From positions 62,001-126,000 of the forward strand of contig JAHHHD010000005.1 of assembly GCA_019359505.1 (NCBI GenBank): a stretch of DNA of 64,000 nucleotides, read 5' to 3'. A model generated the notes under the pieces. That model had not been told where the DNA came from and made no database searches. It was given only the letters and a program-made list of their open reading frames with translations. Each line of letters opens with the position of its first letter. Position 1 is the first letter of the stretch. Below are positions 8,860-17,230 of this stretch, in pieces. The stretch comes from Drouetiella hepatica Uher 2000/2452 (lineage in GTDB: Bacteria > Cyanobacteriota > Cyanobacteriia > Elainellales > Elainellaceae). The position numbers were made by a program, and so were the translations under genes.

Positions 8860-11838
8860 CTAACCAAGGTTAAAGGCTCCGACAGATTCTTGTAGCTCCT
8901 GAGCGATCGCCGATGTTTGGTGAATAGCAACAGCAACCTCGCGGGACGATTCAGAGGTGCGCTCGGAGGTCTGAGCCACTTCTTTCATGAGGTGTGAAAT
9001 GACCTCAGAAGTCTCTACTTGGGCGATCGTGGCTTCTGAAATGGACTGCACGAGTTGATCAATGCGATCGGATACTGCAAAGATTTGATTTAAGCTTTGC
9101 TTGGCGTTTTCCACCAGGTGCGTTCCTTCCACCACCTGAGTCGTGCTTTGCTCCATTGCATTCACCACCAACCCAGTTTCGCGCTGAATGTTAGCCACAA
9201 TCTTTTCGATCTCTTGGGTTGCCGTTGCCGATCGCACCGCCAGTTCTCGCACTTCTTCGGTGATGACCGCAAAGCCCTGACCTTCCTCCCCAGCACGAGC
9301 GGCTTCAATCCCCGCATTGATCGCCAGCACGTTCGTCTGAACCGCAATTTGGTTAATCATTGAAACCACTCTAGAGATCTGTTGAGACGATTCTCCCAAA
9401 CGCTTCACTTTCTTCGTGGTTTCGCCTACCGTCTCGCGCAAGCCCAAGATGTTTTGAGCCGTTAGATCCATTGCCGCCTTTCCAGCTTCAGTGGTGGCTG
9501 CTGCCTGCCGCGCCACCTCGGTTGCCTGATGGGCGCTTTCAGATACGGCATAAATCGACTGATTCATTTGCTCGATCGAGGTGAGAATCTGAGTCGTTCC
9601 AGCCGCCTGCTGCAATGCCTCCTCTGCCAGATGGCTAACAGACTGCTCATTTCGTCCTAAGGCAAGGTTGACCTGCTCGGCAGAGTGTTTGACCTGGGTA
9701 ACAATTTGCCGCAAGTTTTCAATAATAGCGTTGAAAAAGTCCGCAACTGTACCTATCTCTCCCGCAGTCACTTCTGCCCGCACTGTCAGGTCTCCACGGG
9801 TCGCGCCTTCTACGTGATCAAGCAGTTCAACAAGCTGCATTTGCAAATCTTCTCGCTGCTGTCTCTGTTCTTGGGATAAGGTTTCGGCAAATAGGCGCGC
9901 CTGCTCCTTTTCAACAAATAATTTGCTCTGCTCTAGCGCAAATCCCAACTGAGTTGCCACCTGACGCAGTAAATTAATTTCACTCTCATGCCAGTGTCGA
10001 GGTCTAGAACATTGGTAGACAATCAGCAGACCCAAAAGCTGATCTGCAACAATGATCGGAGAAACTAGACTTGCCCGTGCTTGCAGAGATTCAAGCTGTC
10101 TGATGTAGCACTCTGTTAAGCCTGCTTCATAGATGTTGGCGATCGCCTTAATTCGTCCATCTTTATAAGACTGGGCGTACTGCTGAGCAAAACAAGGATC
10201 GTCAATGAAAGTGCCCAAAATAGGGAACCATTCCTTTCCAGCCGATTCAGCAACGACCCTACCGCCCCAGTGCTCGTCAAATAAATAAATCACCGCCCGA
10301 TCGGTTTTCAAGGCTTGCCGAGTTTCTTCCAAAGCGGTGTTAAAAATGGTAGGGCGATCGACAGATTCTCGAATGCGAGACACAATCTTGCTGATTCGAC
10401 GCTCCTGATCAGCCGTATCTTTGAGCAAAAATTCTGAAGCCGCAACGCTATCTGCCAACTCATTGAATGAGGAGGTCAGCTCTCCGACTTCGTCTTTGGC
10501 GAAAATCTCAGCTCTGGCTTGGCGATCGACGGTAAACCGTTGAGTAACCCGCCGCAATGCTTCAATTGGGTTAACAATCGATCGCCCTAGAAGCATTGCC
10601 AGCAGGATATCTGCGGTGATGACAACCGAGGCAACGGCTAGCTGAAGCAGCAAACTGTTTTGCAACATTCGATTCAGGTTGGCTTCAGAAGTGCCCCGCA
10701 CCAAAACGGCGATCGGTTTCTCCTGAAAGTTATTGAGGGTCTTTGTGGCAACCGTGTAAGTTTGCCCTTCAATTTCGGCGCGACTGACCACCTGTCCTTC
10801 TGCTAATGTCCTTTGCAACAGCTCAGGTTTAGGCAATTCCATTCCTTTTTTTGCCAAAGCTAGATTCGATGAGTCACCCAAAGCAAGCGCCGTTGACAGC
10901 GCAAATTCTCCGTTTGCCTGACGTTGATATACGGCGCTATAGCCATTACCAAAAGCTTGCAGTGCTCCTTCGACGATCGCCAGCTTATCATTCACGATAT
11001 CCCCTGCCACGAGCGCCCCAATCACCTCACCATTGTCAGGGTCTTTCACAGGTGTAATAACATAGCGAATCAGCGCATTCTTTTCTCTAAATCCATTGGG
11101 CAGCGGCGGATTTTCATTCTTGAGTTCTGCCAAGCTAACAATGGCATTCGCCTTGATTTGACGCGGGTTAGCAAGCACCGTGCTTACCAGACCTTCTGGA
11201 TCGAATTTGTCTCCAGTGCGGTTTCGGTTAGCGTTGACAACAATGCGTGAATTAATATCCACCAAGGTTGCATATTCAATGTTTTGAGCAGTCACCTCGT
11301 TGGTCAAAATAGCTTTAAGGCGATCGTAGAGCTGAGGCGAAAGGGTTCGCCCGTTAGCTGACTCTTTGGCAGCTTCGATAACAATAGAATTGTCAGACTG
11401 ACCTCGAAAACCAAACCCCATTTGGTTAACTTTGATGTTATACCCAATGTCAGTAGCTGCTAATTCGGCTTTTGCCTGGTTCGCCAGCTGAGCGCGTCCC
11501 CCCTGAATAATCAGCCAGGAGCCTACACCCACCAGCCCCAAAACTGAAATCAACTCAGAGCAAAACAATGCCAAAAGCTGCTTGCGGCGAATGGGTAGAT
11601 TGTAGAACCAGCGAAGCCTCGAAGATTCTGACAAGGCTCTTGATCGGGTTTTGGAGCGCGCGTCTGGAGAAACAACAGCAGGATTGTTGCGATACCCTCT
11701 TGATGGACTTCGATCGCTATGATTTCGATCGCTGGGGCTGCCAATTTGCTCTGAGGCGAGGTCTGAATCAGCCCTCAGGGTGTCTTCCGATCGTAGAGGC
11801 TCAGGTGAAGTGGAAACGGGGCGTGGCTGAGTAGTCAT
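8860..11838 (-). CDS. pixJ: Methyl-accepting chemotaxis protein with cyanobacteriochrome-type GAF (PixJ-like)
   Basis: A 992-residue transducer. A long hydrophilic N-terminus (1-80) precedes TM1 (about 88-111), a periplasmic dCache-like region (112-395), TM2 (about 396-417), HAMP (418-470), GAF (about 490-640), a second HAMP-like segment (665-715) and the MCP signalling domain with the tip QTNVLAINAGIEAARAGEEG at 834-853. The GAF contains D547-P-C549-F, the DXCF motif, and Cys577 in AGLTECYIRQLE, the canonical bilin Cys. The 28-residue spacing equals that of Cys494/Cys522 in TePixJ as I recall it. Two usual His positions are Tyr (Y578, Y608). A phototaxis receptor that may also sense a periplasmic ligand is inferred. 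Confidence 0.9.
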   Translation of the reverse strand: MTTQPRPVSTSPEPLRSEDTLRADSDLASEQIGSPSDRNHSDRSPSRGYRNNPAVVSPDARSKTRSRALSESSRLRWFYNLPIRRKQLLALFCSELISVLGLVGVGSWLIIQGGRAQLANQAKAELAATDIGYNIKVNQMGFGFRGQSDNSIVIEAAKESANGRTLSPQLYDRLKAILTNEVTAQNIEYATLVDINSRIVVNANRNRTGDKFDPEGLVSTVLANPRQIKANAIVSLAELKNENPPLPNGFREKNALIRYVITPVKDPDNGEVIGALVAGDIVNDKLAIVEGALQAFGNGYSAVYQRQANGEFALSTALALGDSSNLALAKKGMELPKPELLQRTLAEGQVVSRAEIEGQTYTVATKTLNNFQEKPIAVLVRGTSEANLNRMLQNSLLLQLAVASVVITADILLAMLLGRSIVNPIEALRRVTQRFTVDRQARAEIFAKDEVGELTSSFNELADSVAASEFLLKDTADQERRISKIVSRIRESVDRPTIFNTALEETRQALKTDRAVIYLFDEHWGGRVVAESAGKEWFPILGTFIDDPCFAQQYAQSYKDGRIKAIANIYEAGLTECYIRQLESLQARASLVSPIIVADQLLGLLIVYQCSRPRHWHESEINLLRQVATQLGFALEQSKLFVEKEQARLFAETLSQEQRQQREDLQMQLVELLDHVEGATRGDLTVRAEVTAGEIGTVADFFNAIIENLRQIVTQVKHSAEQVNLALGRNEQSVSHLAEEALQQAAGTTQILTSIEQMNQSIYAVSESAHQATEVARQAAATTEAGKAAMDLTAQNILGLRETVGETTKKVKRLGESSQQISRVVSMINQIAVQTNVLAINAGIEAARAGEEGQGFAVITEEVRELAVRSATATQEIEKIVANIQRETGLVVNAMEQSTTQVVEGTHLVENAKQSLNQIFAVSDRIDQLVQSISEATIAQVETSEVISHLMKEVAQTSERTSESSREVAVAIHQTSAIAQELQESVGAFNLG

Positions 11839-11948
11839 AGGAACGCTGTTTATCTTAAGTGCTAATAATTTTTTGTGCTGATAGCGGCGTCAGGCGTACA
11901 AAGCGCAACTTCTGAACGCAACTAACGGGAAGCCAGATCGGCGTAAGG

Positions 11949-12446
11949 CTAAACAAAAACTGGGTCTCGAAAAACAGGCGAGTGAGCGATCGCCCCTCCA
12001 TCCAAAACCAGAAGAATCTCCTGCGCTTCCTGCTGTTGCAGCACGTATCCTTTTAGATAGGGAAGCAACGAATGGGCGACCTGTCCTGCAGGTGGCTGAA
12101 TAGAATTAGCCTCTAAGCGAATGGTTCCCTCCACTTGATGTACGGCTAGTCCCAAAGACACTGAATCAACCTGCATTAGAATCAGCATGTACTGCTCATC
12201 GCTGATGTCTAGCACAGCCAGTCCAAAGAGCTGTGCTAGATCGATTACCCACATGACCCGATTCCGACGATTGGTCAGCCCTACCATACAGGGAGATACG
12301 TTGGGCATGGGAGTGATCCGTCGGCTAGGTAGAATCAGCGTCTCCTGCACATGCTTCATGGACAAAAGAGCAGAGACTTGACCCACTCTAAACCGGAGAT
12401 AGGCATCACCCGTCATTTGAGGAACCAGCACCGAAGAATTAGCCAT
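11949..12446 (-). CDS. pixI: CheW-like adaptor (PixI-like)
   Basis: A 165-residue CheW-domain protein filling nearly the whole chain. Visible CheW features are RFRVGQVSALLSM, ITPMPNVSPCMVGLTNRRNRVMWVIDLAQLF and a C-terminal GYVLQQQEAQEILLVLD. It should couple the MCP to the CheA kinase at the membrane. Its start overlaps the end of the CheY-like gene by 8 bp, so translation is likely coupled. The position between the CheY-like and MCP genes matches the order of pixGHIJL and pilGHIJL operons. Confidence 0.9.
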   Translation of the reverse strand: MANSSVLVPQMTGDAYLRFRVGQVSALLSMKHVQETLILPSRRITPMPNVSPCMVGLTNRRNRVMWVIDLAQLFGLAVLDISDEQYMLILMQVDSVSLGLAVHQVEGTIRLEANSIQPPAGQVAHSLLPYLKGYVLQQQEAQEILLVLDGGAIAHSPVFRDPVFV

Positions 12447-12825
12447 GTTGTTCTACAACGGATTGAACGGTCGAAATAAGCTGTTCTCGCGTAAAGGGTT
12501 TTGTGATGTAGGCATTGGCTCCCTGTCGCATTCCCCAGAGGCGATCGATTCCCTGATCCTTAGAGGTGCAAATGATGATGGGCACGCTTGCGGTTATGGG
12601 ATTTTTTCTCAAACTACGACATAGCTCAAAGCCGCTCATCCCCGGCATCACCACATCAGTCACGATCAGATCCGGCTTACATTCAATTGCCTTACTCAAG
12701 CCTGTTTGGGCATTATTTGCGCTAATGACCGAGTAGCCCCCACCGTGAAGATAGTGGCTCATTAGCTCCCGCTCAGAGGGGGTATCTTCTACAACTAAAA
12801 TTGTGATTGTCAAAGTAGCATTCAT
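12439..12825 (-). CDS. pixH: CheY-like single-domain response regulator (PixH-like)
   Basis: A 128-residue receiver domain without output domain. The acidic pair is in VVEDTPSER (E13, D14), the phospho-acceptor is Asp57 in LIVTDVVMPG and the conserved Lys is K109 in YITKPF. In pil/pix-type systems this protein is a phosphorylation target of the CheA-like kinase and modulates type IV pilus motility. It lies between the PatA-like and CheW genes. The N-terminal MNATLTITILVVE gives a normal receiver start. Confidence 0.92.
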   Translation of the reverse strand: MNATLTITILVVEDTPSERELMSHYLHGGGYSVISANNAQTGLSKAIECKPDLIVTDVVMPGMSGFELCRSLRKNPITASVPIIICTSKDQGIDRLWGMRQGANAYITKPFTREQLISTVQSVVEQHG

Positions 12826-12896
12826 CTAAAATATTGAGTTCCTAACGTGGATAAAATGTGGCTAAACAGAAATCGTCATGAGCGCCACAGCTTGCG

Positions 12897-14015
12897 CTAA
12901 GACAGATGCTTAAACACGGTTTTAACAAGATCCGATTGAGAAAAAGGCTTTGTCAAATATCCCGATGCCCCAACTAGCTTGGCTCTGGCGCGATCGATCA
13001 GTCCGCTATTGCTGGTCACCATAATAATCGGCGTGGTTTTGAAGCTACGATTTCGACGAAGCAAAGAGCAAAGCTCATAGCCATCCAGCCCCGGCATATT
13101 GATATCTAGCAAGATGAGGTGGGGCTTGCAGCGAACAATCTGCATCAGTGCCCGCACTGGGTCATTAATGAGAACGGTCGAAAAACTCTGATCGTCTAAG
13201 TAGGCATTGATTGTCTTCAGAATAGTTGGACTGTCGTCAATACAGACGATCGTATGAACCGATTTACTAGAAAGTCCAGAAGGGAGCCTCGTCGCTGAAG
13301 CGCCCATGTTTTGCATGGTGCTCGTCCTTACCGCAAGCTGGCGAGCGACATCTGAAATAGTGTAGGATTCAGCGGCGATCGCTGCTGATTGGCTCACAGG
13401 TAAGCCGACTTCTGGCAGTTGACGCTGCTGTAGGCGCTTCTGAAACCGCTCCAGCAGTTCTTTCAAATTGATTTGATGCAGCTTCAGAAACTCATTCAAA
13501 CAATTTTCTTGAAACTCGTAACCCTCAATTTTTTCACAGAGCAGTGACTCAAAAACCTCTCTGACTAAACCTTCAATAAGCCCATGAACCTGTGCAGGCT
13601 TGAGATACTGCTGATTTACCAGCCAGCAAATCGCCTGGTAGTCTCGGCTAGGGTGAATAAGATTTGTCGCATCTGATTTTTCTGCATTCGCACCTGATGC
13701 ATCTATGCGTCTGGGTACCTCACTTCTGGGTGCCTCGCTTCTGGGTGCCTCGAAAGACAAGCGAACCTGCATCCGCACAGCGCTAATAAGCGACGGAATC
13801 TGAAGACTCAGGCGGCGAAGGTGGCGATCGAGTTTCCCCAATGGATCAATCGAACTAGATGCGTAGACAAGATCGCCCCGCTCCAGATAAATGAACCAAG
13901 ATACAGCTTGACTGAAAACGCACAAACATCCACTTGCCTGCCGCTCAATTAGCGGTAAAAGCAAAGATTCCAAGCTCAACGCTCCAGAGGACTTTTCCAC
14001 GGGAACACTCTGCAT
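12897..14015 (-). CDS. pixG: PatA-like response regulator (PixG-like): PATAN domain plus receiver
   Basis: A 372-residue protein. The N-terminal ~200 residues are a PATAN/DUF4388-type domain (SGALSLESLLLPLIERQASGCLCVF at the start in shorter pieces, then a FIYLERGDLVYASSS segment). The C-terminal receiver (about 254-372) has Asp260/Asp261, phospho-acceptor Asp304 in ILLDINMPG and Lys356 in YLTKPF. It is the first gene of the operon; GAGGAA lies about 8 bases before the ATG. A Ser/Glu/Ala/Pro/Arg repeat at residues 89-103 comes from a 15 bp DNA repeat. PixG/PilG proteins feed the signal to the pilus ATPase PilB region in characterised cyanobacteria. Confidence 0.88.
   Translation of the reverse strand: MQSVPVEKSSGALSLESLLLPLIERQASGCLCVFSQAVSWFIYLERGDLVYASSSIDPLGKLDRHLRRLSLQIPSLISAVRMQVRLSFEAPRSEAPRSEVPRRIDASGANAEKSDATNLIHPSRDYQAICWLVNQQYLKPAQVHGLIEGLVREVFESLLCEKIEGYEFQENCLNEFLKLHQINLKELLERFQKRLQQRQLPEVGLPVSQSAAIAAESYTISDVARQLAVRTSTMQNMGASATRLPSGLSSKSVHTIVCIDDSPTILKTINAYLDDQSFSTVLINDPVRALMQIVRCKPHLILLDINMPGLDGYELCSLLRRNRSFKTTPIIMVTSNSGLIDRARAKLVGASGYLTKPFSQSDLVKTVFKHLS
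13711..13755. repeat. In-frame 15 bp tandem repeat in PixG-like linker
   Basis: Three copies of CTGGGTGCCTCGCTT (plus strand) with few differences encode EAPRS-type pentapeptides between the two halves of the PatA-like N-terminal region. Confidence 0.85.
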
Positions 14016-14864
14016 TCAAAGTTCCTCACCCTTCATTTACAACACCCTAATTGCCTTAGCCCAAGAAATGGCAATCAACCTCCTAATCCACTGCTCATAT
14101 CTCCACCTAGGTTTGAGCAATAAACATAGTCAGAGCGTAGCCATTCAGTATTGATACTGAACTGGCTTAAGCTGTCGTCTAAAAAAGTACAGAGACAGTG
14201 AGATGAGAAGTAAATGTATAATCACGTAACATTGTTGAGCAGGCCTGTGGTTATACCTATTCTTCATGAAAGCTTTAATTTAAATCTGGCTCACTTTCTA
14301 AATTAACAACTAGAGAATTTCGTCTGTTTTGCCCAAATAAAATGAGGTTTGCTATTTTTTGAGCGATCGTTCCTCAAAATAGATGCTTTAACAAGAGAAT
14401 GTTGGAAAATTTCTTGCTAATAAAGTCAAGAAACGTATTTAACACTCAAGTTTTTAATTTTTCTCCGGTAAATTATTAAAAACTAGAAATTGAATTTTTA
14501 ATGAAGGCACAGTAAAACATATTTGTTTGATATAAAGACGTGCTTCTGGGCAGTGCTCTACGCAAAATGAACCAAGCTGTTGCATATTGAGCATTGCAGA
14601 GTCATGGTGCAACCTCTCAAGGATGTCAGATTCAGCGAAGTGTATTCTATTCCGCTGCCATGAACGCTCATTTCTGGCTTGCTATTTTTGACTCGCTTTC
14701 TATAAATTTATGAATGCCCAGGGTTGATATTGGATAGTGTTGGGGAATAGAATAACAGGCAGTTTACGTAAGTAAGACCTACCAAAGTAAGCTTTAGTCA
14801 AAATGCTCAGTAGAGATCTTTCCCAACAAAGTGACGACAGCCATAACCTGTTGGCGGTGTAAAC
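14016..14864. other. Long AT-rich intergenic region upstream of the pix-type operon
   Basis: This 849 bp stretch separates the divergent PatA-like and pentapeptide-repeat genes. No ORF with a ribosome binding site, no tRNA-like fold and no known cyanobacterial sRNA motif was seen. A weak hairpin (CTATTTTTTGAG ... CTCAAAATAG) lies near 14350-14382. The region has a single GAGCGATCG-type site and is clearly AT-richer than the flanking genes. It must hold the operon promoter and could hold a leader RNA. Confidence 0.45.
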
Positions 14865-15524
14865 GTGGGGAAACGCGGGATTGTCGAGAAATTCATTACG
14901 TTAAGAGAGCAAAATGCCTTGATTACTCAAAAATCCGCAGAGCAACTTGCGGATTACATTCAAAAAGAGCAGATAATCTTACTAAAACAGAGTGTCCAGG
15001 AGTGGAACATCTGGCGCGATCGCCATCAGACAATTGGGGTGGATCTATTTCAGGTTGACCTCAGCAATGCCGATCTTGCAGGTGCGAACCTCATAGAAGC
15101 AGACTTGCGCCAAGCTCAGCTTGCCAATGCATACCTGTCTAATGCTCAACTGGCAAACGCCTATCTTGTGGGAGCATGCTTGATGGCAACTGACTTGAGC
15201 GAAGCTGATTTACAAGGCGTAGACCTTAGCCTAGCTCACCTTCAGGGAGCCAACCTTGCCAGGGCTGATTTGCGTTTAGCCAATCTTCGTGGGGCAAGTC
15301 TTTGTGGTGCAGATCTACGAGGAGCCGATCTAAGTTTTGCAGATTTGCAGTTCGCAGATTTCAGCCTTGCCGACTTGCGAGGAGCCGATTTGGGTGAAGC
15401 TAACCTAAGTGATGCCAACTTTAGCCATGCCCTGGTTGACCGGACTTTGTTTTGCAACAATCAAGGACTCACCCTAACTCAAAAAAATTACCTCAGTTCG
15501 CAGGCCGCAATCTTTCAAAACTGA
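14865..15524 (+). CDS. Pentapeptide repeat protein
   Basis: A 219-residue protein. Residues 1-60 are helical and charged (EKFITLREQNALITQKSAEQ region), and residues ~65-195 are tandem pentapeptides of the A(D/N)LxxA type (for example ADLAGANLIEADLRQA), about 25 repeats forming a right-handed beta-helix. The tail after 196 is non-repetitive. The start used is a GTG without a clear Shine-Dalgarno; no better in-frame start is visible, so the N-terminus is uncertain. Pentapeptide proteins have varied roles, including DNA mimicry and protein scaffolding; the role here is unknown. Cytoplasmic location is inferred from the lack of a signal peptide. Confidence 0.85.
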   Translation: MGKRGIVEKFITLREQNALITQKSAEQLADYIQKEQIILLKQSVQEWNIWRDRHQTIGVDLFQVDLSNADLAGANLIEADLRQAQLANAYLSNAQLANAYLVGACLMATDLSEADLQGVDLSLAHLQGANLARADLRLANLRGASLCGADLRGADLSFADLQFADFSLADLRGADLGEANLSDANFSHALVDRTLFCNNQGLTLTQKNYLSSQAAIFQN

Positions 15525-15549
15525 ATCGTTCAAGATGATCTGCCTTTCA

Positions 15550-16434
15550 TTAAGGTTCAGGTTGAATCCAGATATAGTCGGCGATCGCTCCCTGCTCTCC
15601 TTCTTCCAGGACTTCATCGTCAGGGTTGAGCAGGATCGATCGCTGTTGAAAGCTGCTTCGCATTCGTCGTGCCACGCGACTAGGAATACCGTCACCATAA
15701 GCAATATGCCCTTGCCCCACCAGCACAATCACCTGGTAGTCGGGGTGAGTTTTCAGAAAGCTAGCAATGCTGTCTGCCATCGTTTCATCCCATAAAACCT
15801 GAGCCTGAAAGAAATAGTCAAAGTTGCCGCTGACGCTCCGCCCTTGGTGAATTGCCTCATAGACTTGCTGAATCCTCTGACGATAGGCTGCATTACTGAG
15901 ATCAATTTCTGATATTGCCGGAATCCATTGGCGATCGCCCGCCTTCAAAGACTCTAGCCCCTGCCGTGCCACCTGCCGCGTAATCTCAGTCGGCGTATTC
16001 AGCGCCAGCATCGGAAGCTGCTGGGCTTGAGCAAACCGCAATACGGGCGCGTAATATTCCCAAGGAAATCCCCAGCGCTGCTGATATTGGCTGCGCTGTT
16101 GCAATTCGGTTTCGCTGATAGCCCCGGCAAGATATTGATCTAGCACAACTTGATAGGGAGGCTGAAACATCTCCAGAGCGATCGCGATCGGGGTGTCATG
16201 GCGGGCGTGTAGTGACTGAATCAGCTCTAACTGCGCCTGATGGTCGGCAGGGTTGTCGTGGGTTTCGCCCAGATAGACGACGCTAGCTTGCACCAGATCC
16301 TCAAGGACGATATCGGCGTTAAGGGCTGTGCCATGGGTCGATCGCCAAGGAGAGGAGGAATCCGCGATCGCTGGAGCTGTCCACAGAAAAGAACCTACAA
16401 GCAGGTATGTTAACGCCCAGGCACATAATTTCAT
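15550..16434 (-). CDS. ChaN family protein (DUF399-like), exported
   Basis: A 294-residue protein with a cleavable signal peptide (KLCAWALTYLLVGSFLWTAPAIADS). The family signature VVYLGETHDNPADHQ occurs near residue 55, followed by ALEMFQPPYQ, RWGFPWEYYAP and a C-terminal VIVLVGQGHIAYGDGIPSR, all typical of ChaN/haem-binding uptake-related lipoproteins. The family includes Campylobacter ChaN, which binds haem, but the cyanobacterial members are uncharacterised. No lipobox Cys is present here. It ends 26 bp from the convergent pentapeptide gene and starts just after the next minus-strand gene, with 9 bp between, so it is probably in one operon with the membrane protein at 16444-17163. Confidence 0.85.
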   Translation of the reverse strand: MKLCAWALTYLLVGSFLWTAPAIADSSSPWRSTHGTALNADIVLEDLVQASVVYLGETHDNPADHQAQLELIQSLHARHDTPIAIALEMFQPPYQVVLDQYLAGAISETELQQRSQYQQRWGFPWEYYAPVLRFAQAQQLPMLALNTPTEITRQVARQGLESLKAGDRQWIPAISEIDLSNAAYRQRIQQVYEAIHQGRSVSGNFDYFFQAQVLWDETMADSIASFLKTHPDYQVIVLVGQGHIAYGDGIPSRVARRMRSSFQQRSILLNPDDEVLEEGEQGAIADYIWIQPEP

Positions 16435-16443
16435 GGTTCCATT

Positions 16444-17163
16444 CTAGCGGTTTTCCCAGCGGTCAATTTCTTGCCGGACACTCATACCGATTTTCAGGGC
16501 TTCATTCAAAAGCTGTCCATACTCGTTCGCCTGATGGTTAATCTGCAAGTTTTGCAGGGTTGCCAAGTGAGTCTCAATGTGGGTAAACAGCTCATGCCGA
16601 CGCGCCACAAACTGGTGGTGTTTTCTGAGAATCCGCTCTGTCATAAGAGCGGAGATTAAGCTTTCACGGGTAGCACTCAAAGCCGTAAAAATTTCATTTC
16701 GATCGATCAATTCTAATCGAGGCGTGGTCAGGGTCGATCGCTGTACCGAACTAAGCTGATCAATGATATGTACTGCCTGAATAATCTCATTATGTTTATC
16801 AACTTCATCGAGTAAATGAGCTAGCGACTTGAGCGGCTTACCCTGAATTCTCATATAGAGATTCCAGCCAATGAAGAGGGCGATCGCTATTGCAAAGTTC
16901 ACTCCTAAAAACAGCAAAGTGCGGCTACCATCTTCCGTCAAAAGATTTAGCCCTTGAGCAATTACTAACCCCATCGGCAAGCAGAAAATTAAAATGATTC
17001 CGAATGCCAAAATTTCAGTTAGTAGGAGAGATCGCAGACGTTTTGGATCTTTGAGTGCAGAAGGTCGATAGACTCGACCCATAAAGGTGTCGCTAATTTC
17101 CAAACCTGTCAGATGTTCGAGTTCGCTGGGCGTAATTCGCAGCGTTTCTAGATCGGGTTGCAT
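16444..17163 (-). CDS. Membrane protein of unknown function (two TM segments)
   Basis: A 239-residue protein that I cannot assign to a family by name. After 48 polar residues there are two hydrophobic segments, about 49-74 (LLTEILAFGIILIFCLPMGL region) and 84-103, then ~135 residues of helical cytoplasmic sequence ending IGMSVRQEIDRWENR. There are no catalytic motifs. The gene sits 9 bp upstream of the ChaN-like gene and 54 bp downstream of another membrane-protein gene on the same strand, suggesting an envelope-related transcription unit. Confidence 0.75.
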   Translation of the reverse strand: MQPDLETLRITPSELEHLTGLEISDTFMGRVYRPSALKDPKRLRSLLLTEILAFGIILIFCLPMGLVIAQGLNLLTEDGSRTLLFLGVNFAIAIALFIGWNLYMRIQGKPLKSLAHLLDEVDKHNEIIQAVHIIDQLSSVQRSTLTTPRLELIDRNEIFTALSATRESLISALMTERILRKHHQFVARRHELFTHIETHLATLQNLQINHQANEYGQLLNEALKIGMSVRQEIDRWENR

Positions 17164-17192
17164 GAGCGATCGCCAGTCTGTTTGCTTACTTC

Positions 17193-17230
17193 ATTAAATC
17201 CGCTCAATTAAATCCGCTTAATTAAATCCT
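17193..17230. repeat. Tandem repeat, 14 bp x 2.7
   Basis: ATTAAATCCGCTCA is repeated with one change and then truncated. The last copy runs into the 3' end of the minus-strand gene that ends at 17218. Confidence 0.8.

Noticed and set aside
15242-15460. Minus-strand Ser/Ala/Arg-rich ORF inside the pentapeptide gene
   Set aside because: A mirror image of the pentapeptide repeat; its own repeat pattern is only the complement.
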